From: Halobacillus dabanensis
GTDB lineage: Bacteria; Bacillota; Bacilli; Bacillales; Halobacillaceae
Direction of reading: 5' to 3'
Assembly (NCBI RefSeq): GCF_900114165.1
Contig: NZ_FOSB01000002.1
Coordinates: 186,001 to 250,000 of the forward strand
Length of the DNA: 64,000 bases
This document shows positions 1-11,427 of this stretch, piece by piece. The notes below the pieces were generated by a model. The model was not told the DNA's origin and ran no database searches. It saw nothing but the letters and a program-made list of their open reading frames with translations. The first letter of the stretch is position 1; each line of letters begins with the position of its first letter. The position numbers and the translations under genes were made by a program.

Positions 1-760
1 ATTTATACATCAGTGGTAAGTATGCTAATTGCTGATGTAATTCAACAGCTTTACCATAATTCTGCTTCAGAAATGCTTGGTAGATTCCTACAGTTAATTC
101 TGGTGCAAAGTTTCCACTGGCTGAAATCGCACCATCACCCCCAAGCGATAATGTATTAAGCAAGTGATCATCAAATCCTGCCAGAACAGCAAAATCGTTT
201 CGTTTGGATTTTACATTTAAAATGATTTCGCGAATATGCCCAGCTGTATCCACAGTATCTTTAACCCCTACAATATTCGGATATTTAGTAGCTAACTGTA
301 AAATCAATTCAGGTGTTAATTCTTGGCCGGTAAGGTTAGGAAAATTATATAAGATAATGGGAATGTCAACGCTTTCAGCAATATCACTGTAATGTTGAAA
401 GAGATTCTCTTCCGTTAAAGGCCAATAATATGGGTTGACGATGACAACACCATCAGCCCCCACCTCTTTACTGTGTTGAGTGAGGTCAATAACCTCGCTC
501 GTACTGGTACTCCCAGTCCCAATTAACACAGGCACACGTCCATCTACATAACTTGTGACAAATTCAGCTGTTTCTTTCCTTTCCTCCACTGACATTTGGC
601 TGAACTCTCCACCACTTCCAAGGAAAAACAGCCCATCTACATCAGCATCAACTAAAAAGTCGATCAACCTCCCCATACCTTCACGATTCAGCTGTCCGTT
701 TTCATGGAAGATCGTTGAGACAGGGGGGATGATCCCTTTAAACATAGGTTCTGGATTCAT
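1..760 (-). CDS. 2-keto-3-deoxygluconate aldolase-like protein (DapA superfamily), 3' end cut by window edge
   Basis: Class I aldolase of the DHDPS/NAL family, expected to split 2-keto-3-deoxy sugar acids to pyruvate plus an aldehyde in the cytosol. The reading frame runs off the left edge, so about 253 residues are visible. The motif LGSGGEFSQMS, the Tyr in YNFP and the Schiff-base Lys in GVKDT are all present. The wording is much closer to E. coli YagE/YjhH (KDG aldolases) than to DapA, which has GTTGE at the first motif; that comparison is from memory. The start at 760 has an AGGAG site about 10 bases upstream, overlapping the stop region of the preceding dehydrogenase, so the two are one operon. 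Substrate is inferred; a lysine-pathway role is less likely. Confidence 0.85.
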   Translation of the reverse strand, partial: MNPEPMFKGIIPPVSTIFHENGQLNREGMGRLIDFLVDADVDGLFFLGSGGEFSQMSVEERKETAEFVTSYVDGRVPVLIGTGSTSTSEVIDLTQHSKEVGADGVVIVNPYYWPLTEENLFQHYSDIAESVDIPIILYNFPNLTGQELTPELILQLATKYPNIVGVKDTVDTAGHIREIILNVKSKRNDFAVLAGFDDHLLNTLSLGGDGAISASGNFAPELTVGIYQAFLKQNYGKAVELHQQLAYLPLMYK

Positions 761-773
761 ATTTTGCACACTC

Positions 774-1772
774 CTACTCTGCTTTCTCTTTTAAACTCAC
801 TTTTCCTTTTACATCTTGATTTACGAGGTATGCAGGATAATATCCAGATAAAACATCTGCTACATTTTCAGCTGTTTTCCGTTGAAGTTCCTCTCCAGCT
901 TCCTCTGAGTACCAGGCGATATGAGGGGTGAGAACAACATTATCCATCGTCAGAAGAGGATTGTCCTGAGAAATAGGTTCTTCTTCCACAACATCAAGAG
1001 CTGCTCCGGCAATTTTCCCTTCTTTCAGAGCGCGAATGAGAGCTTGTTCATCAATGACTGGCCCACGTGCTGTATTAATAATGAATGCCTTCTCTTTCAT
1101 ATGATTGAATTGCTCATCACTTATCAAGCCTGTGGTACTTTCAATAAGGGGGGCATGGACAGAAACATAATCAGCTATTTCGCAAAGCTGGTTTAATTCC
1201 ATCAACTCAACATTTAATTCTTTTGCTACTTCTTGCGGAACAAATGGATCATAGGCTACAACTTGAAAGCCAAAAGCCTGGGCTTTTTCAGCTAACATTT
1301 GTGGTATTTTACCAAATCCGACTAACCCTAAGACACTTCCCCTTAAGCGGTAAATGGGCATCCCAACTTTAAAATCCCAATTACCATTCTTAACTTCCTG
1401 ATTTAGGCGACCAACTTTTCTAGCACAAGCCATCAATAAAGCAAAGGCATGATCTGACACTTCATCCATGCAGTAATCTGTTACATTGCCCACTATGATT
1501 CCTTTTTCAGATGCAGCTTCAAGGTCCACTGTATTAACCCCTACCCCATAGCGTGAAATCACTTTACAATTTTCAAGGTTTTCAATTACTTTGCGTGATA
1601 TGGGTGCATATTGGTTTAATAAAGCATCAGCATCTTTACAAGCTTCTATAACCTCTTCTTCTGTTCGACATTGAGCAGGAACAAACTCAACATCCATGTT
1701 TTCAAATACTCTACGTTCTTGATCAAGGTTCGGATATTCGTAATCAGTAACAACAACTTTAAACTTTTTCAA
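774..1772 (-). CDS. D-isomer-specific 2-hydroxyacid dehydrogenase (CtBP-like)
   Basis: NAD-dependent dehydrogenase/reductase of 2-hydroxy or 2-keto acids, 332 residues, the usual length. The N- and C-terminal catalytic segments flank a Rossmann domain with GLVGFGKIP, in which the third glycine is replaced, as in CtBP-type members. Catalytic Arg (NTARGP), Glu (EEEPI) and His (TPHIAW) are in the expected order. It sits directly upstream of the KDG aldolase-like gene (13 bases apart, same strand), which points to sugar-acid catabolism rather than serine biosynthesis. A 365-base leader separates it from the likely promoter near 2.2 kb. Exact substrate cannot be read from sequence. Confidence 0.88.
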   Translation of the reverse strand: MKKFKVVVTDYEYPNLDQERRVFENMDVEFVPAQCRTEEEVIEACKDADALLNQYAPISRKVIENLENCKVISRYGVGVNTVDLEAASEKGIIVGNVTDYCMDEVSDHAFALLMACARKVGRLNQEVKNGNWDFKVGMPIYRLRGSVLGLVGFGKIPQMLAEKAQAFGFQVVAYDPFVPQEVAKELNVELMELNQLCEIADYVSVHAPLIESTTGLISDEQFNHMKEKAFIINTARGPVIDEQALIRALKEGKIAGAALDVVEEEPISQDNPLLTMDNVVLTPHIAWYSEEAGEELQRKTAENVADVLSGYYPAYLVNQDVKGKVSLKEKAE

Positions 1773-1961
1773 AACACTACACTCCTATCTGTTCATTCGT
1801 TGGCTTTCTTTACCTTTTTTAAATATTCATACATATATCAAGAAAACTCATTGACAGGTTTTCCATAGAAAAAATCCATGAAATCTGATAAGTTTCGCAG
1901 CCGTTTGTAATCATGTTCATTCGACTTGTTTCTTTAAACTAAAATAAAGTTTTGGATCGGC

Positions 1962-1996
1962 GGGGTCCGTCATCATGTAGTTCCAAAACGGACCCC
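1962..1996 (-). repeat. 9-bp inverted repeat (GGGGTCCGT/ACGGACCCC) in the dehydrogenase leader
   Basis: Perfect 9-bp arms with a 17-base loop lie between the operon promoter and the dehydrogenase start. No T-run follows on the minus strand, so it is not a standard terminator; a leader structure or an operator are both possible. Confidence 0.4.
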
Positions 1997-2001
1997 AACG
2001 T

Positions 2002-2015
2002 ATAAAACGCTTTCA
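2002..2015 (-). promoter_or_regulatory. cre-like site (CcpA), second copy
   Basis: Minus-strand TGAAAGCGTTTTAT matches the Bacillus cre consensus TGWAARCGYTWNCW at 13 of 14 positions. It lies inside the transcribed leader of the sugar-acid operon, where CcpA could act as a roadblock. This is a consensus match only. Confidence 0.5.
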
Positions 2016-2136
2016 ATTCCTGTCGTTTCTATCCCTATTTCATCTAGTGTTGATACGCTATATAGAACTTCTTTTATGTATCCCCTTTCATATTTTGCTT
2101 TTAAAATATGCATTTACTAAGCTCTATCTCACCTCG

Positions 2137-2151
2137 TTCCGCATTGCGGAA
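2137..2151. promoter_or_regulatory. palindromic operator TTCCGCA-T-TGCGGAA
   Basis: A perfect 7-1-7 palindrome lies about 30 bases downstream of the proposed -10 box of the sugar-acid operon. TTCCG/CGGAA palindromes of this kind are typical of IclR-family regulators, which often control sugar-acid catabolism. The regulator gene is not in the window; the family assignment is inference. Confidence 0.5.
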
Positions 2152-2159
2152 TGTTGTTC

Positions 2160-2173
2160 CGGTAACGCTTTCA
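2160..2173 (-). promoter_or_regulatory. cre-like site (CcpA) at the transcription start
   Basis: Minus-strand TGAAAGCGTTACCG fits the cre consensus except the last base. It lies just downstream of the -10 box, the usual place for CcpA repression by blocking initiation. Confidence 0.6.
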
Positions 2174-2180
2174 TAATGAG

Positions 2181-2209
2181 AGATTATCTTATTTTTGCTT
2201 AAGAGTCAA
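2181..2209 (-). promoter_or_regulatory. sigma-A-like promoter of the sugar-acid operon
   Basis: TTGACT at 2204-2209 is followed after 17 bases by TAATCT (2181-2186); a GATAAT overlaps with shorter spacing. It is the only good promoter seen upstream of the dehydrogenase and is immediately followed by a cre-like site and a palindrome. Confidence 0.5.
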
Positions 2210-2401
2210 TTATTTTTATAAAATTCGAAAACATAACCTCCAATGTCGGATAGTCTCAGCAACTGTCGTGACCATGCAGGATTACCTCTTTCTTTGGGCA
2301 TATAAGAGGCAATATCGACCTTAAAAAAATACTAAAGGCCGGGCAGGGGATTTGGAAGGATATAGTGGGGTTACAATCCAGTCAACATTATTGTCTCTCA
2401 C

Positions 2402-2433
2402 AAAAAAGGACCCCAGTACAATATCGGGGTCCT
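2402..2433 (-). terminator. rho-independent terminator after glpD
   Basis: AGGACCCC and GGGGTCCT arms form a perfect 8-bp stem with an 11-base loop, followed by six T on the minus strand, about 70 bases past the glpD stop. Confidence 0.9.
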
Positions 2434-2503
2434 CTATGCTCCCTAGCACAGTCCATTTATATGGAAGCAGCTCACCAGGGAAGTGTTTTGTTGTCGAGAC
2501 ACA

Positions 2504-4171
2504 TTAAGCATATTCAATTGGAGTTACTGCCTCTTCCAGCAACTGATTGAGTTGATCTGTGTACTCTTGTTTCTGTTCAGCTGTGTAGTTCAATTGTGCG
2601 GCCATATAATTAATGACGGATGTTTTGTGCTCTCTGACCCAATGGATATTGAAGAAAAGAGCTGCCGTACGGCGAATGAAGAAATCGACGGGCTTAAAAG
2701 TCATCTCTTCTTCTAAGGCATACGTAATCTGGGCAAAAACGATTGGATCGACACCCGCTTCATTTGCTTCTTGTTTACGTGTTTTATAATTTTGGAACAC
2801 GATATCGACATTAGAACCATAAAGTTGAATCAGTTTATCTGCATCTTCTTCACTGAGACCAAGTGACTCGCCGATTTGAAGACGCTCTTGCTTGAACTGC
2901 TTGTATCCTTTAGATCCACCGACATCACCACCGGAAATCGGCATATTCTTCGTTTCTGAATCAGAATAACGGATACCGTACTCTTCCATCAGTTGATCGC
3001 GAACAAGGTCCACTGCTGTCAGAGCCATTTTACGATAGCCAGTCAACTTACCACCCGCCATGGAAATCAAACCAGAATCAGAAACAAAAATTTCATCTTT
3101 TCGTGAAATTTCGGATGGATCTTTACCTTCTTCATAAATCAGGGGACGCAATCCTGCCCAACTTGATTCCACATCATCCTTAGTAACCTCAACGGAAGGG
3201 AACATTGTTTTCATTGCATTTAAAATATAGTCGCGATCTTCTTCCGTCATTGTCGGATGAGCGATTTCTTGATCGTATGTCGTATCTGTTGTACCTATAT
3301 ACGCTTTCCCATCTCTCGGAATAGCAAAAATCATCCGTCCATCAGGGCTATCAAAGTATATCGCTTGTCTGAGCGGGAATACAGACTGATCGAAAACAAG
3401 GTGAACACCTTTTGTCAATTGCAGTGTCTTACCTTTTTTAGAGCCATCGATTTCACGGAGTTCGTCTACCCACGGTCCGCCTGCATTAATAATTTTCTTC
3501 GCTTTCACATGGTATTGCTCACTAGTAACCGTGTCTTCGACTTTAGCCCCGACAATGGAACCATTGTCATCATAAATGAAGTCAACGACTTTTGCGTAGT
3601 TCGTGGAGCAGGCACCATAGTCGACTGCTTTTTTCATAACTTCAAGGGTGAGGCGGGCATCATCGGTTTTGTACTCGACATAGTAGCCAGCCCCTTTCAA
3701 TCCTTCTTTCTTCAACAATGGCTCCCTGTCTAATGCTTCTTCCGCACTCATCATCGTACGGCGCTCAGATTTTTTCACCCCAGCAAGGTAGTCATAAACG
3801 CGAAGACCTATATTCGTTGAAAACGGACCAAAATTGCCACCTTCATGAAAAGGGAGCAGCATCCATTCCGGTGTCGTCACATGAGGACCATTCTCATAAA
3901 CGATTTCCCGTTCTTTCCCCACTTCAGCGACCATTTTCACTTCAAATTGTTTCAAGTATCTTAAACCACCATGCACAAGCTTCGTCGAACGACTGGATGT
4001 CCCTGCTGCATAGTCCTGCATTTCCACCACAGCTGTTTTCATCCCACGACTGGCTGCATCGAGAGCAATTCCAGAACCGGTAATCCCTCCTCCGATTACA
4101 AGCACGTCCCACTCTTCCTGAGCTAAACGGTTGAACTGATTTTCTCTTTCGTAACTAGAAAATGATTGCAT
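2504..4171 (-). CDS. glpD: aerobic glycerol-3-phosphate dehydrogenase
   Basis: Membrane-associated FAD flavoprotein oxidising glycerol-3-phosphate to dihydroxyacetone phosphate and passing electrons to menaquinone. The FAD-binding motif VIGGGITGSG lies at residues 20-35, followed by the long conserved blocks of Bacillus GlpD (GTSSRSTKLVHGG, SSWAGLRPL, GGKLTGYRKMA). I chose the ATG at 4171 because AAGGAG lies 8 bases upstream and the protein (555 residues) then matches B. subtilis GlpD in length; the frame stays open 30 codons further upstream into the leader. It is the last gene of glpP-glpF-glpK-glpD and has its own attenuator-like leader. Confidence 0.97.
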   Translation of the reverse strand: MQSFSSYERENQFNRLAQEEWDVLVIGGGITGSGIALDAASRGMKTAVVEMQDYAAGTSSRSTKLVHGGLRYLKQFEVKMVAEVGKEREIVYENGPHVTTPEWMLLPFHEGGNFGPFSTNIGLRVYDYLAGVKKSERRTMMSAEEALDREPLLKKEGLKGAGYYVEYKTDDARLTLEVMKKAVDYGACSTNYAKVVDFIYDDNGSIVGAKVEDTVTSEQYHVKAKKIINAGGPWVDELREIDGSKKGKTLQLTKGVHLVFDQSVFPLRQAIYFDSPDGRMIFAIPRDGKAYIGTTDTTYDQEIAHPTMTEEDRDYILNAMKTMFPSVEVTKDDVESSWAGLRPLIYEEGKDPSEISRKDEIFVSDSGLISMAGGKLTGYRKMALTAVDLVRDQLMEEYGIRYSDSETKNMPISGGDVGGSKGYKQFKQERLQIGESLGLSEEDADKLIQLYGSNVDIVFQNYKTRKQEANEAGVDPIVFAQITYALEEEMTFKPVDFFIRRTAALFFNIHWVREHKTSVINYMAAQLNYTAEQKQEYTDQLNQLLEEAVTPIEYA

Positions 4172-4278
4172 CGTATCTCTCCTTCTTCCGTTGTCTTCAA
4201 TTTTGCGGTCTTGTACGGGTATTCCCTTTTGTAGAAGAGAATATGTGTAAGAATCCTCCAAAACACTGATAGAAGGAC

Positions 4279-4332
4279 AAAAAAAGAGACCACGAAAACC
4301 CTTATGCAGATTGCATAAAGCTTCGTGGTCTC
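4279..4332 (-). promoter_or_regulatory. glpD leader terminator/antiterminator (likely GlpP target)
   Basis: In the glpK-glpD gap, GAGACCACGAA pairs with TTCGTGGTCTC (11 bp), with an inner TTATGC/GCATAA stem, and a run of seven T follows on the minus strand. It is a complete intrinsic terminator between glpK and glpD. In B. subtilis such a leader hairpin is bypassed by GlpP with glycerol-3-phosphate; glpP is in this window, so the same control is inferred. Confidence 0.8.
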
Positions 4333-4401
4333 TCCGTATCTCCGACCGTTTCCATTAACTTATACTTTGATTATATCAGAGAGGGAGTTAATTTGAAAGG
4401 A

Positions 4402-6716
<2,315 letters not shown>

Positions 6717-6753
6717 GATGTTATCTCCTTCCTGAATCCCACAATTGAGGTAT

Positions 6754-6795
6754 AAAAAACCACACATTCATTAGTGTTACCTAATAAGTGTGTGG
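6754..6795 (-). promoter_or_regulatory. glpF leader terminator/antiterminator (likely GlpP target)
   Basis: CCACACA...TGTGTGG arms with an imperfect inner stem end in a TTTTTT run on the minus strand, 37 bases before the glpF start. This second attenuator-like hairpin of the locus would make glpFK expression depend on the GlpP protein encoded just upstream. Confidence 0.75.
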
Positions 6796-6832
6796 ATCCG
6801 TCAGTCTCATTCACGAAAGTTGATTATGTATT

Positions 6833-7384
6833 CTAGTTGTGAAAGCTCCATAATTCAGAACGTGAGGTAGAGACTGCAGAAGCACCTGATGCGAGGGCTT
6901 GTTCGACATCGTCATCCGACCGAATCAACCCTCCGGCAATCACTGGAACGCCGATACGTCCCTTGATCTCTTTTATCATTCCCGGTAATACGCCTGGCAA
7001 AACTTCGACAAAATCAGGCGCAGTTTTTTGAATGATTTTCACGTTATGTTCTATTGCCTGGCTATCGATGAGGAATAGCCGTTGGACAGAAAGGAGGTGA
7101 TACTTTTTCGCTTGTTGAATGACATGGGCTCTTGTAGAAATTACACCGTCCGGCTTCACTTCCTGACCTAAATATTCCATTCCGTAGTCATCCGCTTTTA
7201 ACCCTTGGATCAAATCAACGTGGACAAAAATCTTCTTTCCTGCTTTTTGTCCGACCTTAACAAGTTTTCTCAAAAGCCCTAGACGGCTTTCAAGTAAAAT
7301 AATATAATCCGTATCCGTCTGCAGAAGGTGTTCGAAGTCTTTAATTCTTTTTACGGCAGGCAGGACCGGCTGGGTAAGGCTCAT
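6833..7384 (-). CDS. glpP: glycerol-3-phosphate-responsive antiterminator
   Basis: mRNA-binding antiterminator that, with glycerol-3-phosphate, lets transcription pass the glp leader terminators. 183 residues, close to B. subtilis GlpP. Recognised by blocks such as [22 protein letters not shown] and [18 protein letters not shown] in a TIM-barrel-like fold. The start overlaps the yvoF stop (ATGA), so glpP seems to be read from the hprK-lgt-yvoD-ppaX-yvoF transcript; I see no separate promoter. Two attenuator-like hairpins lie downstream in the same locus, before glpF and glpD. Confidence 0.93.
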   Translation of the reverse strand: MSLTQPVLPAVKRIKDFEHLLQTDTDYIILLESRLGLLRKLVKVGQKAGKKIFVHVDLIQGLKADDYGMEYLGQEVKPDGVISTRAHVIQQAKKYHLLSVQRLFLIDSQAIEHNVKIIQKTAPDFVEVLPGVLPGMIKEIKGRIGVPVIAGGLIRSDDDVEQALASGASAVSTSRSELWSFHN

Positions 7385-7902
7385 ATTCTCTCCTCGTTTC
7401 TTTTACGTTCTTCCATCTGTTCCTTGGTATATATGATTCTCATCGGATTCCCGCCGACAAAAGCCCCGGCAGGAACATCTTTATGAACCAAAGTCCCTGC
7501 CGACACCATTGCACCTTCCCCGATCGTCACACCGGGAAGAATGGTAGTGTTGGCTCCGATTAATACTTCGTCACCGATAATCACATCTCCGAGACGATAT
7601 TCTTCGATCAAATATTCGTGAGCCAGGATAGTAGTATTGTATCCGATCACCGAATTTCTCCCCACTTTTATTCTTTCAGGGAACATGATGTCGACCATAA
7701 CCATCAATGCAAACGCAGTTTGATCACCGACATTCATACGAAGGAAAGTCCGGTACAACCAATTCTTCACCGATAAAAAAGGGGTATACCGTGCCAGTTG
7801 AATGACAACGAAGTTTTTGACCACTTTGAAAAACGGCACCGTCTGATAGATATGCCAAAGTGAGTTGGCCCCCTTGACTGGAAAGCGCTCCGTTTTCCTC
7901 AT
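7381..7902 (-). CDS. yvoF: left-handed beta-helix acyltransferase
   Basis: Hexapeptide-repeat O-acetyltransferase (CoA-dependent, LbetaH fold), 173 residues. Repeats of the [LIV]-G-x-x-x type are seen in the C-terminal half ([26 protein letters not shown]) ending with the usual GGNPMRII. In B. subtilis yvoF follows ppaX in the hprK-lgt operon, and the order is the same here. It is four bases downstream of ppaX and overlaps glpP by four. The acceptor substrate is unknown. Confidence 0.9.
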   Translation of the reverse strand: MRKTERFPVKGANSLWHIYQTVPFFKVVKNFVVIQLARYTPFLSVKNWLYRTFLRMNVGDQTAFALMVMVDIMFPERIKVGRNSVIGYNTTILAHEYLIEEYRLGDVIIGDEVLIGANTTILPGVTIGEGAMVSAGTLVHKDVPAGAFVGGNPMRIIYTKEQMEERKRNEERI

Positions 7903-7906
7903 ACAG

Positions 7907-8545
7907 TCATCCTCCTGTAATTTCTAAAAGCTCACGCATATTCCCCAGCATATAATCCGGATTCAAATCGTCCAGCACTTTTCTTCCTTTGACCGTCCAT
8001 GCTACCCCTGCTGTCTTCGTACCAGCGTTTTGTCCAGCCTCGATATCATGGGTATTATCTCCGACCATCAATGCTTCAGAAGCTTGAGCGTCGAGATTGG
8101 TCAGCGCTTTTACAATCGGTTCGGGATGAGGTTTAGCATTGTTGACATCATCCAGGGTGATCACTGTTTCAAAAAGCCCCTCTAAATTTGTTAGCTCTAA
8201 TCCCATTTGTACTGTATTACGCATTTTTGTTGTAACGATACCGAGTTTATAGCCCCGTTCTTTCAATGTCTGGATCGTTTCCACGACACCTTCATAAGCT
8301 TTCACAAAACTATTGTGATTTTCGATGTTATGTTTACGATACGTCTCCACCATTTCCTCTACTTTTTCTGGATTAATCTTCGCCAAACTCTCCTTAAGTG
8401 GAGGGCCGATGAAATCGAGGATTTCTTGTCGTGTATAAGGGCGATCTGTATATTGTTCAATCGTATGGGTGAAGGAAGCAATGATCAATTCATTGGTGTC
8501 AATCAATGTCCCGTCTAAATCAAATAGAATGGTACGTATGCTCAT
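7907..8545 (-). CDS. ppaX: pyrophosphatase PpaX (HAD family)
   Basis: HAD hydrolase that removes the pyrophosphate produced when HprK/P dephosphorylates Ser-HPr. 212 residues. HAD motifs in order: [12 protein letters not shown] (nucleophile Asp9), TTK, and the late motif [16 protein letters not shown], with the C1-type cap between. Long identical stretches with B. subtilis PpaX (recalled) and the hprK-lgt-yvoD-ppaX order support the name over a generic phosphoglycolate phosphatase. Its start lies 26 bases inside the end of yvoD, suggesting translational coupling. Confidence 0.93.
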   Translation of the reverse strand: MSIRTILFDLDGTLIDTNELIIASFTHTIEQYTDRPYTRQEILDFIGPPLKESLAKINPEKVEEMVETYRKHNIENHNSFVKAYEGVVETIQTLKERGYKLGIVTTKMRNTVQMGLELTNLEGLFETVITLDDVNNAKPHPEPIVKALTNLDAQASEALMVGDNTHDIEAGQNAGTKTAGVAWTVKGRKVLDDLNPDYMLGNMRELLEITGG

Positions 8546-9476
8546 TGGAAGAATCCTTTCTGTTCTGTTGTAATCTGTTCCAGATGAAACCGACCGCTGC
8601 AGTCAAAGCTATCGCAGTCAATAATCGAATTAATAACAATGGCCACACCGGTATGCCGAGCGGAATGAAGATCAATGTATCCTCCACTACAGCGTGGCAG
8701 GAAACAAGGAAAATGATGGCTAAATACATATCCTTTTTCGAAACCCCGTCTTCTTCGACAGCTTGAATCATCAATCCAGCGCCATAAGCTAGGCCGATGG
8801 TAAGCCCGGCTACCAATGTCATAGAAGTATTTCTTTCCATCCCTAAAAATTTCGTAGCCGGTGCTACCCATGAGGAGAAACGATCGAGCCATCCCTTCTC
8901 CCGTAAATATTGCATGAAAATCATGAGCGGAATGACAATTAAAGCAAGCTGGACAATCCCCATAAACGCCGTTTGCAGTCCCTGGAGAATAATTTCTGTC
9001 CAACCTTCCGGATCTGCTGTTTTTTCAGGAGCTAGGCCATATTGAGCAACCTCTCCGCCACCTTTCCAAAATACATTGATCAAAACGGCAGAAAGGAAGG
9101 CCAGGCTTAAGCGGACGCCTGCTACAAACCACCAGCTTACCCCGACTCTTTTAGCTACTGTCGATTCAATCAGCAAGTTATGAGAAAAAGACATCATCAC
9201 AGCCAAAATAAAAACTTCTTTCACTGTAAACTCAAAAGATATTATGGCGGCGATGCCTGCATAAAGGTTCAGGAAGTTCCCCAGCACGAGCGGGACAGCA
9301 GCTTCTCCTGACAAGCCAAGCCATCCCATCAAAGGTTCCAACTTCCCCATGACCCAGGGCAAAATCGGTGTGAATTGCAGGATTGTCACGATTAATGTAA
9401 CAGGAAAAATCACTTTTCCGAGTGTCCACGTCAGCTCCAATCCTTTTTTACTACCTCGTTGTAAAATGCCCTTCAT
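8520..9476 (-). CDS. yvoD: nucleoside-recognition (Gate) domain membrane protein
   Basis: Polytopic membrane protein of 318 residues with about eight hydrophobic segments and the paired Gate-domain pattern of the SpmA/SpmB/FeoB-gate type. Examples are MMSFSHNLLIESTVAKR in the first half and IIFLVSCHAVVEDTLIF in the second, two related halves facing each other. Transported substrate unknown. It lies between lgt and ppaX exactly as yvoD does in B. subtilis and overlaps ppaX by 26 bases. Confidence 0.88.
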   Translation of the reverse strand: MKGILQRGSKKGLELTWTLGKVIFPVTLIVTILQFTPILPWVMGKLEPLMGWLGLSGEAAVPLVLGNFLNLYAGIAAIISFEFTVKEVFILAVMMSFSHNLLIESTVAKRVGVSWWFVAGVRLSLAFLSAVLINVFWKGGGEVAQYGLAPEKTADPEGWTEIILQGLQTAFMGIVQLALIVIPLMIFMQYLREKGWLDRFSSWVAPATKFLGMERNTSMTLVAGLTIGLAYGAGLMIQAVEEDGVSKKDMYLAIIFLVSCHAVVEDTLIFIPLGIPVWPLLLIRLLTAIALTAAVGFIWNRLQQNRKDSSNEHTYHSI

Positions 9477-9490
9477 GTCTACCTGCTCCC

Positions 9491-10324
9491 TTATTTTACT
9501 TTCTTTCCGTTATAATATTTATTTGCCATACCACTCTTTCTGCGATAAATAATTAATAAGATCGCTCCAATCACGAGTAGGATGGATAGGAATTGTGCCG
9601 TTCTGATTTCTCCGAAGAGATATAAGCTATCTGTACGCAAGCCTTCCACATAGAAACGGCCGATAGAATACCATATAACATAACTTAAGAAAACCTCACC
9701 CCGGCGAGGATTGAATTTATGTCTCAGGACAAGCAGTAGAACAAACCCTATGATATTCCAAATCGATTCATATAAAAATGTCGGATGATAGACGGTACCA
9801 TCAATACACATTTGCTGGTTGATGAAACCAGGCAGATATTGCATGAAATTATTATAGAACGATTCCGAAACTGGACCACCATGAGCTTCCTGGTTCATAA
9901 AATTTCCCCAGCGCCCGATTGCCTGCCCGAGGATAATACTAGGAGCAGCGATATCCGCCATCATCCAGAACGATATCCCTTTCAGTTTCGTATAAAAATA
10001 AGCCGTCAACACAGAACCGATCAATGCCCCATGAATCGCGATGCCACCTTCCCATACAGCGAATACTTTCCACCATGGTCCGCCGGCATATCTATCCCAT
10101 TCGAAAATGACATAGTAGATTCTTGCACACACAATTGCGGCCGGAATTGCAAATACGACAATATCGACCATATAATCTTTTTTCAAACCGAGACGCTCGG
10201 TCTCCCGTGTCGCTATCCATAAACCCAAAAAAGCTCCGGTTGCGATAATCAAACCATACCAATAGATGGAAAGCGGGCCTAACTGAAGGAATACCGGATT
10301 CAACGGTTCAGGTGTACACATCAT
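9491..10324 (-). CDS. lgt: prolipoprotein diacylglyceryl transferase
   Basis: Integral membrane enzyme that moves diacylglycerol from phosphatidylglycerol to the lipobox cysteine of prolipoproteins, the first step of lipoprotein maturation. 277 residues with seven predicted membrane segments. The Lgt signature [14 protein letters not shown] is intact, and the essential Tyr/Arg context in the C-terminal part ([18 protein letters not shown]) is present. GGAGG lies 8 bases before the ATG at 10324; a second ATG follows immediately. Second gene of the hprK operon. Cytochrome c-551 at 36 kb is one lipoprotein client in this window. Confidence 0.96.
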   Translation of the reverse strand: MMCTPEPLNPVFLQLGPLSIYWYGLIIATGAFLGLWIATRETERLGLKKDYMVDIVVFAIPAAIVCARIYYVIFEWDRYAGGPWWKVFAVWEGGIAIHGALIGSVLTAYFYTKLKGISFWMMADIAAPSIILGQAIGRWGNFMNQEAHGGPVSESFYNNFMQYLPGFINQQMCIDGTVYHPTFLYESIWNIIGFVLLLVLRHKFNPRRGEVFLSYVIWYSIGRFYVEGLRTDSLYLFGEIRTAQFLSILLVIGAILLIIYRRKSGMANKYYNGKKVK

Positions 10325-10338
10325 AACGGTTTCCTCCT

Positions 10339-11271
10339 TTATTCATGATTCTGATCTTGATCGATCACTTTAGTCAGCCGCTCAGAAAATTCCTCCGCAG
10401 CATTTACCCCCATCCTCTTCAAACGGAAGTTCATTGCCGCAACCTCAATGATGACGGCAAGGTTACGCCCAGGACGGACAGGAATAGTCGCTTTCGGAAC
10501 TTCGACATCCATGACTTTCATTGTTTCCTCTTCTAAACCGAGACGATCATATTGTTTATTCTTATCCCATAGTTCCAAATTGATAACGAGCGTGATCCGT
10601 TTATAACTTCTAACCGCTCCCGCTCCGAACAATGTCATAACATTGATGATTCCTAATCCGCGAATTTCTAACAAGTGTTCGATTAATGGTGGACTATTTC
10701 CGATTAGGGTATCGTAATCTTCTTGGCGGATTTCCACACTATCGTCCGCAACGAGACGATGCCCGCGCTTCACTAACTCAAGAGCTGTTTCACTTTTACC
10801 CACACCGCTTTGACCAGTAATCAATACGCCGATCCCGTAAATATCTACGAGAACACCGTGAATAGCCGTAAAAGGGGCAAATTTCGACTCTAAATAGTTG
10901 GTTAACCGACTGATCACCCGTGTTGTTTTGTAAGGTGACAGCATCAGTGGTACACCTGCTTCATTCGCGGCATCACTCAGCTCATCCGGGATGTCCATCC
11001 CTCTAGTAATAACGATTCCAGGTGTGACATCTGTACATAGTTTTTCTGCTCGCTCTTTCCTCTGCTCTTTCGTCAGTTCATTAAAGTAAGAGAGTTCTGT
11101 CTTTCCTAATAGCTGCAAACGATCTTGTGGATAAAATTTGAAATACCCTGTCATCTCTACACCAGGGCGAGAGATATCACTCATATGTATTTCACGATGG
11201 ACGCCATCAGCTCCAGCGACCAGTTCAAGGGCAAATTGTTCTAACAAATCTTGTGTACGGACCTTGCTCAT
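10339..11271 (-). CDS. hprK: HPr kinase/phosphorylase
   Basis: Bifunctional sensor that phosphorylates HPr at Ser46 with ATP and removes the phosphate, setting CcpA-dependent catabolite repression. 310 residues. Walker A GQSGVGKS at about residue 152, the adjacent [12 protein letters not shown] segment, and the HprK signature [16 protein letters not shown] are present. First gene of hprK-lgt-yvoD-ppaX-yvoF-glpP. The physical link with glycerol uptake genes is notable because HPr also controls glycerol kinase. Confidence 0.97.
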   Translation of the reverse strand: MSKVRTQDLLEQFALELVAGADGVHREIHMSDISRPGVEMTGYFKFYPQDRLQLLGKTELSYFNELTKEQRKERAEKLCTDVTPGIVITRGMDIPDELSDAANEAGVPLMLSPYKTTRVISRLTNYLESKFAPFTAIHGVLVDIYGIGVLITGQSGVGKSETALELVKRGHRLVADDSVEIRQEDYDTLIGNSPPLIEHLLEIRGLGIINVMTLFGAGAVRSYKRITLVINLELWDKNKQYDRLGLEEETMKVMDVEVPKATIPVRPGRNLAVIIEVAAMNFRLKRMGVNAAEEFSERLTKVIDQDQNHE

Positions 11272-11385
11272 GTTTCAACAACCTCCTATATCATCAATCA
11301 CTGTCCCCTATTGTAGCACGTTTTCATTAAATCTTGGATAGGAAGGTTTTTATACACCTCACAACCCTCTAATTCTTGAATAAAT

Positions 11386-11419
11386 AGAAAAAACCGTATG
11401 AGGAGATTCCCCATACGGT
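11386..11419 (-). terminator. terminator after yvlD
   Basis: ACCGTATG/CATACGGT arms plus an inner GG-CC pair, followed by TTTTTT on the minus strand, just past the yvlD stop. Confidence 0.85.
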
Positions 11420-11427
11420 ACGCCAAA

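Larger units (their letters stand above)
1917..2113 (-). pseudogene. possible small gene of about 65 codons, frameshifted
   Basis: On the minus strand an ATG at 2113 opens a frame with a protein-like sequence (it begins MHILKAKYERGY and includes GIESVLYVGVRF) that stops at 1973-1975. One extra T in the TTTT run near 1985-1988 would carry it into a second frame ending DPKLYFSLKKQVE with stop at 1917-1919. The ATG lies between the operon promoter and the dehydrogenase. A GAGGTG stretch lies about 16 bases upstream, too far for a good ribosome site. I do not recognise the family; it may be a decayed leader gene or chance. Confidence 0.3.
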
